Part shown: positions 15,229 through 23,688 of the stretch, in pieces | Layout of the letters: each line of letters opens with the position of its first letter | How positions within the stretch are numbered: position 1 is the first letter of the stretch | Assembly (NCBI GenBank): GCA_009927485.1 | Contig: RFMW01000189.1 | Span: 1-34,071 of the forward strand | From: Sphingobacteriia bacterium | Lineage (GTDB): Bacteria > Bacteroidota > Bacteroidia > UBA7662 | Direction of reading: 5' to 3' | Length of the DNA: 34,071 nucleotides | Notes under the pieces: generated by a model | Database searches by the model: none | Told to the model about the DNA's origin: nothing | Seen by the model: the letters and a program-made list of their open reading frames with translations, nothing else | Position numbers and translations under genes: made by a program

Positions 15229-17403
15229 ATGACGCACTGTTTCAATTACTTTGACAAATACCCTCTCAAAGGCATGGGTTTAGTTCATTCCAAGTTTTTG
15301 GTATTATGGGCATTTGGCTTTTTTTTGCAGCCTTGGAATTTATGGGTTTGGGCTAGTAAACCCGATCAATGTTCCATAAATACTTTTTCGGTTTCGCCAA
15401 GCGATTCAAGCATGGGTAATTCGAAATTTCGCTCATCGGCCGTTTTTATTCAAAAAACAAATCCAAACCTCCCATTACCAAAGGGTGAGCCTCAGATTAG
15501 CACCCAATCGACCCCATCATTGGGGGTAAAGGGAGAACAGGCTATGGAGGGTCAGAAGAAAGGTAAGGTTGAATGTCCGGATAATTTAGAAGAAAAGTCC
15601 ACACCATCAGGACTTAAAAGAACCCCAGGGTCACCTTCATTAAAGATAATTAGTGTTATTCTCAAAGATGAAAATGACGATGGTATTTTAAGTGCTTTGG
15701 AAAAAGCGGAAATTGTTTTTGAGATTCAAAACAAGGGCAATGAAAACGCCTACCGGGTTTATCCAAAGGTTATTCCGACAGGGATTGTAAAATATTTGAA
15801 CATCGAAAATGTGGATGATTCAAGACACCAAATCGGAATAAACTATATTCCTTCTCTTGCGCCTGATGCCAAGGCCCAACTTAGAATCAGTATTGTAGGC
15901 CTTAACACCCTTGGTGTATTTAAGGCGAATATGGCCTTTGTGATTGTAGAATGTAACGAGAAAAACAATTCAAGCCCATTTTTAATTGAATTCTCAACAG
16001 ACACCCTTCGTGAACCACTTTTGGTTTATGATTCCTTGGTTTTGGCGAAAACCAGTGATAATTTCATTTACCGAGAAAAACCAGTTACAGTCTCATCCAA
16101 GATAAGTAATAAAAATAACGGGCAAGCATGGGGCATCAACCCCCATTTGCTTTTCAACGAAAAGGAAAAACAATACATTTCTCTGCTAATTGATAGCACT
16201 GCAAATGCAGGTTTTCAATTCCTTGGCCCCCAAGAAAGCAGGATTTTCACCAAAATGTTTTTGGTTTCGGAGGCCTATCCTTTTGACTCTTTGACTTTTG
16301 ATTTTTGTATTTCGCACAACTCCTCAGATGCGCCGTTGTGTCGAAGCTTGACCATAAATGTCAAGTCTGTCGAGGTAGTCAAGCCCAGTTCAACGATGAC
16401 AGCTGACGACCTTGAACAACCAATGAATTTGGCGGATAGTGTTTGGATAACAGATAGCCTGCAATTGCCTTCCCGCACGATTAACGCGCAATCTATTGTT
16501 TCAAATTCGTTAAATGATCAGAGTTCTTCAACGCCTCCAAGCAGTTTATCAGACCCGGCTTTGACACTTAGACCCCTTCAGAGCCAACTTCGATATTCGG
16601 ATGTTGATACCGGAATTCCATTTCGTGTTGGTGAGGGTAGGCCCTATAATTATGCTTTAATTATTGGAAATGAAGATTATGCTTCTTTTCAATCGGATGT
16701 TAGTGCCGAATCAAATGTACATTTTGCTATCCATGACGCCGAAGTATTTAAAGAATATTGCCATCGTACTTTCCAAGTCCCTGCGGAAAACATTTTTTAC
16801 TATACCAATGCGACTGCTGGAATCATGAGACAAGCCGTCAATAAAATAAGCCGTCTTATCGAAGCAGAGAAAGGTCAGGCCAATGTATTTGTTTATTACT
16901 CAGGTCATGGCTTGCCTTCAGAAACCACCAAAAAGCCATATTTGATGCCTGTTGACATATCAGGGTCTAATGTTGAAGAGGGGTTAGCGTTGGATTGGTT
17001 CTACGAGAAACTCACCAAATTCCCCACTCAAAGGGTATTAGTCTTTTTGGACGCTTGCTTCAGCGGGGGATCACGAAGTGATCAATTGTTAGCCTTGAGG
17101 GGTGTAAGAATAGTGCCTGAAGAGACAAATCTACAGGGCAATCTGGTTGTCTTGAGTTCCAGTAGCGCGGAACAATCTTCTTTGGTTTGGAAGGATAAAC
17201 AACATGGGTTGTTCACCTACTACCTACTCAAAAAGTTAAAAGCAACCGAGGGAGATGTGAAGATTCCTGAATTACTTGATTATTTAGAGCGAGAGGTGAA
17301 TCTCCAAGCCATTAAAAAATTCAACAAAGTTCAAACCCCCAAAATGAGTTTCTCTCCTTCGATTAGTACAGAGAAATTATACCAATGGAAAGTATATGAA
17401 TAA
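15229..17403 (+). CDS. Exported caspase-like (peptidase C14) protein with beta-rich N-terminal region
   Basis: The frame gives 724 aa. An internal ATG at 15274 gives 709 aa and a cleaner signal peptide (MGLVHSKFLVLW..., site after VWA), so export is likely. Residues are numbered here from 15229. Residues 45-136 are Ser/Pro-rich linker. Residues 137-370 look like tandem beta-sandwich (CARDB/NEW3-like) sequence, beginning with an EF-hand-like loop D147-E158 (DENDDGILSALE). Residues 380-470 are a second Ser/Asn-rich linker. Residues 473 to about 700 are the caspase fold: YALIIGNEDY strand, His560 in YYSGHGLP and Cys610 in FLDACFSGGS form the catalytic dyad. Proteases of this fold usually cleave after Arg, Lys or Asp. 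It overlaps the next gene by 8 bases. The DNA is AT-rich compared with its neighbours. Confidence 0.9.
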   Translation: MTHCFNYFDKYPLKGMGLVHSKFLVLWAFGFFLQPWNLWVWASKPDQCSINTFSVSPSDSSMGNSKFRSSAVFIQKTNPNLPLPKGEPQISTQSTPSLGVKGEQAMEGQKKGKVECPDNLEEKSTPSGLKRTPGSPSLKIISVILKDENDDGILSALEKAEIVFEIQNKGNENAYRVYPKVIPTGIVKYLNIENVDDSRHQIGINYIPSLAPDAKAQLRISIVGLNTLGVFKANMAFVIVECNEKNNSSPFLIEFSTDTLREPLLVYDSLVLAKTSDNFIYREKPVTVSSKISNKNNGQAWGINPHLLFNEKEKQYISLLIDSTANAGFQFLGPQESRIFTKMFLVSEAYPFDSLTFDFCISHNSSDAPLCRSLTINVKSVEVVKPSSTMTADDLEQPMNLADSVWITDSLQLPSRTINAQSIVSNSLNDQSSSTPPSSLSDPALTLRPLQSQLRYSDVDTGIPFRVGEGRPYNYALIIGNEDYASFQSDVSAESNVHFAIHDAEVFKEYCHRTFQVPAENIFYYTNATAGIMRQAVNKISRLIEAEKGQANVFVYYSGHGLPSETTKKPYLMPVDISGSNVEEGLALDWFYEKLTKFPTQRVLVFLDACFSGGSRSDQLLALRGVRIVPEETNLQGNLVVLSSSSAEQSSLVWKDKQHGLFTYYLLKKLKATEGDVKIPELLDYLEREVNLQAIKKFNKVQTPKMSFSPSISTEKLYQWKVYE

Positions 17404-18154
17404 GATCAGGTTTGTTTTATTGCTAATTTGCTTTGTTGGGTTTTGTGGAAATTCTGCATTAGCCCAATCTTTCAAGAATGTCTCTCTGGTTGTTGAAAAC
17501 TCCAAGGTTATTGTGTATTATGACCTAGTGGATACAGGCTCACCTTTGGAGGGTAGTTTCTACACCATCAAAGCCACTTTTATCAGTGATAACAAAGGAG
17601 CAATGAGTCCGTCAGCTTTGACTGGCGATTTGACCAATGTTTCAGCGGGTGTCAATAAAACAATCGTTTGGAGTGATTCTGCCCTAATTGCACAGTTACA
17701 AGGCAATCTTTCTGTTGAACTGGAGTACACCCTCTTTAGAAAAAATTTATTAACATCAACGAAGATTGATAAACCCAAAAAGAAACCCTCAAAAAATAAT
17801 ACGATACATTATTTTAAGAACTTTCCCATTCAAGGTACCTCTTTGCAAGACACTGTTTTTAGTGGTATTTCAGTTGACGGCTTCACCTCATCCTATTTTT
17901 CCTTAGGTATTAGATTTTTGCCCGAATCTGATAATGCTGTTTTGCTAGGCGGAAAATTATACCTTTTGGGCAAAAAAGAGACCGCCCTGAAGTGTTATTT
18001 AGGGGGCGGTTTTGGGTCTGGGATTTTAACTTGGAAGACAGTCTCTTATGTGAATACCGGGTTAAATATTTCTATCGGCCCAATCTCTTTGCTAGGGGAG
18101 TATTTTCTTCTACCAACACAATTTGTGGTGGTTGGTGCTGGTTTTAATTTTTAA
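17396..18154 (+). CDS. Secreted beta-rich protein, probably outer membrane, partner of the caspase-like protein
   Basis: I do not recognise a named family for the whole 252-aa protein. A clear signal peptide (hydrophobic VLLLICFVGF, site after ALA) precedes SFKNVSLVVENSKVIVYY. Residues about 24-115 resemble a repeat-like beta domain frequent in Bacteroidota secreted proteins, ending in LTGDLTNVSAG-NKTIVW. A Lys-rich hinge (about 122-135) follows. The last 110 residues alternate Gly and aromatic or aliphatic positions and end in aromatic F-N-F, as outer-membrane barrels do. It overlaps the protease by 8 bases and shares its AT-rich composition, so it is a co-translated partner. It ends 2 bases before the nrdA stop. 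Confidence 0.8.
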   Translation: MNKIRFVLLLICFVGFCGNSALAQSFKNVSLVVENSKVIVYYDLVDTGSPLEGSFYTIKATFISDNKGAMSPSALTGDLTNVSAGVNKTIVWSDSALIAQLQGNLSVELEYTLFRKNLLTSTKIDKPKKKPSKNNTIHYFKNFPIQGTSLQDTVFSGISVDGFTSSYFSLGIRFLPESDNAVLLGGKLYLLGKKETALKCYLGGGFGSGILTWKTVSYVNTGLNISIGPISLLGEYFLLPTQFVVVGAGFNF

Positions 18155-18156
18155 AC

Positions 18157-20592
18157 TTACGAACCGCAGGCCTCGCATGCATCCGGGTTATCCAGGGAGC
18201 AGGCTACTTGGGCAAGGGCTTCGTCTTTGCTGAGGATGGCTTGGGTGATCGGAGTGGATGCCGGTGCAGCAGGCGATTGCATGGCAAAAGTCGCCGGAGT
18301 TGAGGCCGCGATGCCTTGGTTGGTGGCATTTTGATCCAAGGTGAATTTCACGGCATTCACTGCCGCCTTGGTCCTTAGGTAATACATCCCTGTTTTGAGT
18401 CCCGCCTTCCAGGCATAAAAATGCATGGAGGTTAACTTGGCGAAATTCGCATTGGGCATGAAAATGTTCATGGACTGGCTTTGGCAAATGTAGGCTCCAC
18501 GATCTGCGGCCATGTCGATGATGGCCTTCTGGCTTATTTCCCAGGCAGTTTTGTACAGGGATTTCAAGCCATCAGGGATTTCAGGGATATTCTGAATGGA
18601 CCCGTTCTGGGCAATGATTTTGTTCTTGAGTTCCAAGGACCAAATTCCGGCCTCGATAAGATCCCGTAACAAATGCTTGTTAACAACTACGAATTCACCG
18701 CTCAAAACCCTGCGGCTGTAGAGGTTGGAAGTGTAGGGCTCAAAACATTCGTTGTTGCCGAGAATTTGACTGGTGGACGCCGTAGGCATTGGAGCAAGCA
18801 GGAGGCTGTTTCGAACGCCATGCTGTGCTACTTTGGCTTTGAGTTCAGTCCAATTCCAACGTGGACCGGGTTGCACATTCCACATGTCGAATTGAAAGAT
18901 CCCTTGGGATACCGGCGAGCCCGGGTAGGTTTCGTAAGGACCAAGTTCGCTCGCCAATTCCATGGAGGCCGTCATGGCCCCGAAATAAATGGTCTCAAAA
19001 ATTTCCTTGTTGAGTTGGGCGGCCTGCGGTGAATCAAAGGGGTAACGCATCAAAATAAAGGCATCGGCCAAACCCTGAATTCCGATCCCGATAGGCCTAT
19101 GCCGGAAATTGGACTTTTGGGCCTCGGGAACCGGATAATAGTTCACGTCAATAATTCGGTTCAGATTTCGGGTGATGGTTTTGGTGATTTCGAAGAGCCT
19201 TTGGTGATCGAATGTCAAGTCTGCTTGGACAAACCTGGGGAGGGCAATGGAGGCCAAGTTGCACACTGCGATTTCATCAGGCGAGGTGTATTCCACGATT
19301 TCGGTGCAGAGGTTACTGGACCGAATGGTACCCAAGTTTTGTTGGTTGCTCTTGCGATTGCATGCGTCTTTGTAGAGCATGTACGGGGTTCCGGTTTCGA
19401 TTTGGGATTCCAAAATGGCAAACCAGAGGTCTTGGGCTTTGATGGTTTTGCGGGCTCTTTCTTCTTGTTCGTAACGGAGGTAGAGTTTCTCAAAGTCATC
19501 ACCCCAGGTATCGTGCAATCCGGGAGCTTCGTTCGGGCAGAACAAGGACCATTCCGCGTTTTCTTCTACGCGTTTCATGAACAAATCCGGAATCCACAGG
19601 GCATAGAACAAATCCCTGGCCCTTAGTTCTTCTTTGCCATGGTTTTTCTTGAGTTCAAGGAAATCGAAAATATCCGCATGCCATGGCTCGAGGTAGATGG
19701 CAAAAGAACCTTTGCGCTTTCCGCCCCCTTGGTCCACATAGCGTGCGGTATCGTTGAAGACCCGAAGCATAGGCACAATCCCGTTGGAGGTTCCGTTGGT
19801 TCCTTTGATGTAGGAACCGGTGGCCCGAAGGTTATGGATGCTTAAACCGATTCCGCCTGCACTCTGGGAGATTTTGGCGGTTTGTTTGAGGGTATTGTAG
19901 ATACCGTCAATGGAATCTTCCTGCAGTGTGAGGAGGAAGCAGCTTGAAAGCTGAGGTTTGGGCGTTCCTGCATTGAAGAGGGTGGGCGTTGCGTGGGTGA
20001 ACCAACGTTCGCTGAGCAATTCGTAGGTTTCCAGAACCGAGGCAATATTCTCTTTGTGGATCCCTACGGAAACCCTCATCAACATATGCTGCGGTCTTTC
20101 GACGACTTTGCCATCGATTTTGAGGAGGTAAGAGCGCTCCAAAGTCTTGAAGCCAAAATAATCGTATTCAAAATCACGTGAATAGATGATGGCAGAATCC
20201 AAAGCCTCGGCATGGTTTTCAATGACTTCCATGACATCGTCGGCAATCAAGGCGGCCGGTGCTGAGGTGACGGGATCGATATAACGGTGAAGATCCCGCA
20301 TGGTTTCGCTAAAGGACTTCTTGGTCTCCTTGTGCAAATTGGAAATGGCAATCCTCGCGGCCAGTACCGCATAATCCGGATGGGCAGCGGTTAAGGCCGC
20401 CGCAGTTTCGGCCGCCAAGTCGTCCAATTGCACGGTACTGACTCCGTCGTACAAACCGTTAATGACCTTTTTGGCCACTTCAACAGGCTGAACGTGCCGA
20501 GGATCCAATCCGTAGCAAAGTCGTTCAATACGGGTCGTGATTTTGTCGAATTTGACTTCTTCGCTGCGACCGTCGCGTTTGATGACTTGCAT
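18157..20592 (-). CDS. nrdA: Ribonucleoside-diphosphate reductase alpha subunit (class Ia)
   Basis: Reduces ribonucleotides to deoxyribonucleotides with NrdB. The 811-aa protein has an N-terminal ATP-cone (about 1-95, [18 protein letters not shown]) for dATP/ATP allosteric control. The redox cysteines are C218 (SSCFLL) and C444 (IAVCNLAS). The thiyl-site residues N427, C429 and E431 sit in [12 protein letters not shown] Pro/Ala/Ser-rich tail ends in the shuttle pair CEACGS. The long [17 protein letters not shown] and [11 protein letters not shown] stretches are those of the eukaryote-like subgroup (RRM1). It lies 87 bases after nrdB on the same strand and is presumably co-transcribed with it. 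Confidence 0.97.
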   Translation of the reverse strand: MQVIKRDGRSEEVKFDKITTRIERLCYGLDPRHVQPVEVAKKVINGLYDGVSTVQLDDLAAETAAALTAAHPDYAVLAARIAISNLHKETKKSFSETMRDLHRYIDPVTSAPAALIADDVMEVIENHAEALDSAIIYSRDFEYDYFGFKTLERSYLLKIDGKVVERPQHMLMRVSVGIHKENIASVLETYELLSERWFTHATPTLFNAGTPKPQLSSCFLLTLQEDSIDGIYNTLKQTAKISQSAGGIGLSIHNLRATGSYIKGTNGTSNGIVPMLRVFNDTARYVDQGGGKRKGSFAIYLEPWHADIFDFLELKKNHGKEELRARDLFYALWIPDLFMKRVEENAEWSLFCPNEAPGLHDTWGDDFEKLYLRYEQEERARKTIKAQDLWFAILESQIETGTPYMLYKDACNRKSNQQNLGTIRSSNLCTEIVEYTSPDEIAVCNLASIALPRFVQADLTFDHQRLFEITKTITRNLNRIIDVNYYPVPEAQKSNFRHRPIGIGIQGLADAFILMRYPFDSPQAAQLNKEIFETIYFGAMTASMELASELGPYETYPGSPVSQGIFQFDMWNVQPGPRWNWTELKAKVAQHGVRNSLLLAPMPTASTSQILGNNECFEPYTSNLYSRRVLSGEFVVVNKHLLRDLIEAGIWSLELKNKIIAQNGSIQNIPEIPDGLKSLYKTAWEISQKAIIDMAADRGAYICQSQSMNIFMPNANFAKLTSMHFYAWKAGLKTGMYYLRTKAAVNAVKFTLDQNATNQGIAASTPATFAMQSPAAPASTPITQAILSKDEALAQVACSLDNPDACEACGS

Positions 20593-20679
20593 GGGCTGAT
20601 GATTTGGTGGTGAAGTGGGTAATCGGTAAGGGTAAGGAAAATAGCGTGGGGTAGCCTGTTGGTAGGGCGTTCGTTGCTC

Positions 20680-21648
20680 CTAGAAATCGGCATCCGTGAT
20701 GAATCCGCTTTGACCGCGGTCTCCGGAGACCCCTGCTTTCTGGTATTCACCGACGCGTTTTTCGAAAAAGTTGGTTTTGCCTTCCATCGAAATAAGCTCC
20801 ATGAAGTCAAAAGGATTGGTGGCGTTGTAAAGTTTGGGCAATTCCAAGGCTCCCAGGAGGTGATCAGCCACGTATTCGATGTATTGGCACATCAGATCGG
20901 CATTCATGCCAATAAGCCGAACGGGCAAGGCATCGGTGACAAATTCCTTCTCGATGGCGACCGCATCCGCGATGATTTGGTGAACATGGGCCGCATCCAG
21001 TCGGTTGTCCAGATGTTTGGTGTAGAGCAACGCGGCAAAATCACGGTGCAACCCCTCGTCCCGGCTAATGAGCTCGTTCGAAAAGCTAAGACCGGGCATG
21101 AGTCCCCGCTTTTTGAGCCAAAAAATGCTGCAAAATGAGCCCGAGAAGAAAATTCCTTCCACCGCCGCAAAGGCGATGAGGCGCTCGGCGAAACTGCCTT
21201 GGCTGATCCATCGCAGGGCCCAATCCGCTTTCTTGCGCACACAGTCCATATGGTCAATGGCGTGAAAGAGGTAGTTTTTTTCGGCGGCATCCTTGATATA
21301 GGTATCAATGAGCAGGGAATAGGTCTCGGAGTGGATGTTCTCGATCATGATCTGGTACCCGTAGAAGCACCTGGCTTCGGGATACTGGACTTCGTTCAGG
21401 AAATTGATGGCCAAATTCTCGTTGACAATCCCGTCACTGGCCGCGAAGAAGGCGAGAACATGCTTGATGAAATGCTTTTCGTCGGCGTTAAGCTTGTGCT
21501 CCCAGTCAGTCAGGTCCTGGGCCAAGTCAATTTCTTCGGCAGTCCAGAAGCTGGCCTCGGATTTCTTGTAAAAGGACCAGATATCGCTATGCTGGATAGG
21601 GAAAAGGACAAAGCGGTCTTTGTTCTCAACGAGAATGGGTTCGGTCAT
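20680..21648 (-). CDS. nrdB: Ribonucleoside-diphosphate reductase beta subunit (class Ia)
   Basis: Houses the di-iron tyrosyl radical. In the 322-aa protein the metal ligands are visible as D45, E76/E103/H106 ([16 protein letters not shown]), E164 (AVEGIFF) and E198/H201 (SRDEGLH). The radical tyrosine is Y110 in IHSETYSLL, so it is a classical Tyr-radical enzyme and not the Phe form. The sequence [16 protein letters not shown] and [12 protein letters not shown] are eukaryotic RRM2-like. It lacks the RRM2 N-terminal regulatory extension. It is first in the nrdB-nrdA transcript. The long upstream region holds a leader hairpin and DnaA-box-like sites. Confidence 0.97.
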   Translation of the reverse strand: MTEPILVENKDRFVLFPIQHSDIWSFYKKSEASFWTAEEIDLAQDLTDWEHKLNADEKHFIKHVLAFFAASDGIVNENLAINFLNEVQYPEARCFYGYQIMIENIHSETYSLLIDTYIKDAAEKNYLFHAIDHMDCVRKKADWALRWISQGSFAERLIAFAAVEGIFFSGSFCSIFWLKKRGLMPGLSFSNELISRDEGLHRDFAALLYTKHLDNRLDAAHVHQIIADAVAIEKEFVTDALPVRLIGMNADLMCQYIEYVADHLLGALELPKLYNATNPFDFMELISMEGKTNFFEKRVGEYQKAGVSGDRGQSGFITDADF

Positions 21649-21676
21649 GAGCTGAAATTAGGTCGTTTAAGCCAAC

Positions 21677-21702
21677 AAAACCGGACCACAGGGACCGGTT
21701 TT
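21677..21702 (-). promoter_or_regulatory. Leader hairpin upstream of nrdB
   Basis: AAAACCGG and CCGGTTTT form a perfect 8-bp stem around a 10-base loop. The hairpin ends 28 bases before the nrdB start codon. On the minus strand the stem runs into TTTTGTT, giving a terminator-like or attenuator-like shape. On the plus strand it is followed by more T, but no plus-strand gene precedes it. Confidence 0.45.
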
Positions 21703-21737
21703 TTGACTACCCAAAAATTGAGAATTTTTGGCCGCAA

Positions 21738-21767
21738 TTATTCACAAAGTGCGTGAGTTTTTACACA
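21738..21767 (+). promoter_or_regulatory. Pair of DnaA-box-like nonamers upstream of nrdB
   Basis: TTATTCACA (21738-21746) and TTTTACACA (21759-21767) both fit TTWTNCACA and are 21 bases apart, about two helix turns, in the same orientation. A third copy, TTGTTCACA (21892-21900), has one mismatch. In E. coli, DnaA binds boxes upstream of nrdAB and controls its expression. A similar role here is inference. Confidence 0.4.
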
Positions 21768-22036
21768 AAGTTCAAGAAAGCTGAGAACGCTTCCCAAAGG
21801 GCAAGTCCTGAAATTTTCCAGGAAATATCTTGCCTCAAAAGTCCAAACTTGGAGCGCAAGGAGGCCTCATGCTTTGTATTTTGAGGTCGTTTTGTTCACA
21901 AAACTATACAAAGAAAACACGCTCAACGGAACCCTCCCCTAGAACCCGCTAATTTTAAGGCATGAAGTTCTCCAAACTCCAGGATAGATCCTTCGACAAC
22001 GAAGGTACAAGCCCATCCCCTTTTCGATACGAACGC

Positions 22037-22963
22037 ATGCGTCTGCTTTGGATACCATGCCTGCTTATGCTGTGGCTTGCTGGATACCAAGCCCAGGCCA
22101 TTTCGTCGCACAACGCAACGCTCAAAAACCCACCAAGCGCAGGCAAGGCTGCCAAGCCTCGTTATTCCAAGGATTTGTTATTGCTCACCCAGTGGTTCGT
22201 CGGGGATTTTGATAACACCAAACAATGCAGGGTCGATACCGGAGCCCAACCCGTGGAAAGCCATGTGGTGAAAATTTGGGACAATTATTTCACCGACGCA
22301 GTTTGGATTTACGAAGAATTCCAATCCCCACCCGGCCAGGTAACCTCCCAGCGAATCTACAAGTTTATGGATTACACGAGTGGGCGCTTTGAGTCCAAGG
22401 TCTACACGTTGGAGAATTTCTCTGAATTGGCGGGTGAATACAAGAATCTCAGACCCTTCGAGCAATTTACCCCGGAGAATTTGGAAGACCATCCCTACTG
22501 TGTCGTGTATTGGACTCGCAAAGGCGAAACCAGGTTTACCGGCTCCACGGTAGGCACGGATTGCCATTTGTTACGCGGGCGTCACCAATACGTCACCAAC
22601 CAAATCGATGTCTATCCCACCAGGGTTTCCAGAATCCACAAGGTTTTTGGTTGGGAAAATGAACAAGTCAGCGGACCGAAGGCTGATGAGAAAGGTTCGG
22701 AACTGCGTCGCATCGTTCCTCCCAAACCCAAAAAAGTCAAGCCCGTCAAAAAGCCTACCGCCAAAAAGGGTGTAAAATCAAGTTCTTCCAAAAAGTCCTC
22801 CGCCAAGAAAGGCAGCAACGTCAAAGGCAAAGGCAAGAAGAGCAAGACCCAAGCAACAACACCCGAGGAGAATCCAGAGACGCTGAATCCCGCAGTGGAA
22901 GAAACGGGTGATGCCCCAGCGCCCCCCAAGAAAAGTTTCTGGGACCGATTCAGGCGCCCATAA
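22037..22963 (+). CDS. Exported CpcT/CpeT-like protein with lysine-rich tail
   Basis: The start at 22037 gives 308 aa with a normal signal peptide (MRLLWIPCLLMLWLAG, site after AQA). The frame is also open from ATG 21962, but that adds 25 polar residues before the signal. The middle (about 40-205) has the CpeT pattern: LTQWFVGDFDN, VKIWDNYFTDAVWIYEE, SQRIYKF, CVVYWTRKGETRFTGST, DCHLLRGRHQYV and a closing HKVFGWENEQVSGP. CpeT proteins are bilin lyases in cyanobacteria, but homologues occur widely in non-photosynthetic bacteria with unknown function. The tail (22721-22860) is packed with Lys, Ala and Ser, then an acidic/Pro stretch and KKSFWDRFRRP. It converges on the next gene with a 2-base gap. 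Confidence 0.8.
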   Translation: MRLLWIPCLLMLWLAGYQAQAISSHNATLKNPPSAGKAAKPRYSKDLLLLTQWFVGDFDNTKQCRVDTGAQPVESHVVKIWDNYFTDAVWIYEEFQSPPGQVTSQRIYKFMDYTSGRFESKVYTLENFSELAGEYKNLRPFEQFTPENLEDHPYCVVYWTRKGETRFTGSTVGTDCHLLRGRHQYVTNQIDVYPTRVSRIHKVFGWENEQVSGPKADEKGSELRRIVPPKPKKVKPVKKPTAKKGVKSSSSKKSSAKKGSNVKGKGKKSKTQATTPEENPETLNPAVEETGDAPAPPKKSFWDRFRRP

Positions 22964-22965
22964 CG

Positions 22966-23688
22966 TCAAGAAGCGGAAACGCCAGGGGAGACCGAGGATG
23001 GAGCGTATCGTTGCCCCAGCATGCGGTGAATGCCGTAAAATAACACAAAGTGCAGCAGGGCTGCAAATTCGAGGCCCACAATGTACCAGGGCCATTCCCC
23101 AATCAGGAAGGGATTGTCGATAAGGGGACGGCTTGCGATGTACATGTAATTGGAACCAAGGGCATAGTTCACCAGACCGATAACGGGGAGGACGAGTTGG
23201 GTAATTCCAAGAACGCGGAGCCAGCTCCAAGGTCTCGGCACCATGCCCATGCGCATGGTCGCGTAAAGGCCGGATACCAAAATGCCGGCGTGACTCACCG
23301 TATATTCCACATGGTTATAAAGGGAATTGCCATCGTCCAATTCAGGGGTCAAGAAGGAGTGCAAAGCCCCGGCCCCCCAGAACAACAGGAGTTCGTAAGT
23401 CAGTTGATGCCCTTTCCACAGGGTAATGGCGGCCCAAATGACCGAGAAGGAACACATTTGCAAAGGCAGGCTGTAAGCTGCTGACCACTCGCCGCTCAGC
23501 AGGAGGACAACTTGTCGAAGCAACATGTTGAGGATCAGCAGGATGGCCATCCCTTTGCCGAAACGATGGACCCTGTCCTTCTCCCAACGACGACTGATCC
23601 ATACGATGCCGGATACAATGAACAGCATGCCAAGGTTGAGGCCTATCCATGAAGGGGATCCCAGGGGGACTGCATAATGAGGGTTCAT
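22966..23688 (-). CDS. YwaF-like integral membrane protein (TIGR02206 type)
   Basis: A 240-aa protein with about six to seven membrane helices. The start at 23688 forms an ATGA overlap with the stop of the upstream MFS gene; the longer start at 23724 lies inside that gene. Conserved-looking features are LPLQMCSFSVIWAAI, GAGALHSFLTPEL and YNHVEYTVSHAGILVSGLY, the pattern of YwaF-type proteins. Their function is unknown. It is the last gene of the minus-strand membrane run and is translationally coupled to the transporter, so the two may work together. Confidence 0.82.
   Translation of the reverse strand: MNPHYAVPLGSPSWIGLNLGMLFIVSGIVWISRRWEKDRVHRFGKGMAILLILNMLLRQVVLLLSGEWSAAYSLPLQMCSFSVIWAAITLWKGHQLTYELLLFWGAGALHSFLTPELDDGNSLYNHVEYTVSHAGILVSGLYATMRMGMVPRPWSWLRVLGITQLVLPVIGLVNYALGSNYMYIASRPLIDNPFLIGEWPWYIVGLEFAALLHFVLFYGIHRMLGQRYAPSSVSPGVSAS

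Larger units (their letters stand above)
21649..22036. other. Gene-poor regulatory stretch upstream of nrdB
   Basis: The 388 bases between divergent nrdB (ATG at 21648) and the CpeT-like gene hold no convincing gene. They include a strong hairpin next to nrdB (21677-21704), two perfect DnaA-box-like nonamers and one with a mismatch. On the minus strand a -7 box TAGTTTTG lies at 21906-21899, with a TTG 17 bases further upstream (21926-21924). If that promoter is used, the nrdB leader would be about 240 bases. No clear NrdR-box pair was seen. Confidence 0.5.

Noticed and set aside
21649-21961. Possible replication origin because of DnaA-box-like sites
   Set aside because: Only two perfect boxes, no dnaA, dnaN or other origin-linked gene nearby, and no clear AT-rich 13-mer repeats. 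Regulation of nrdB is the simpler reading.
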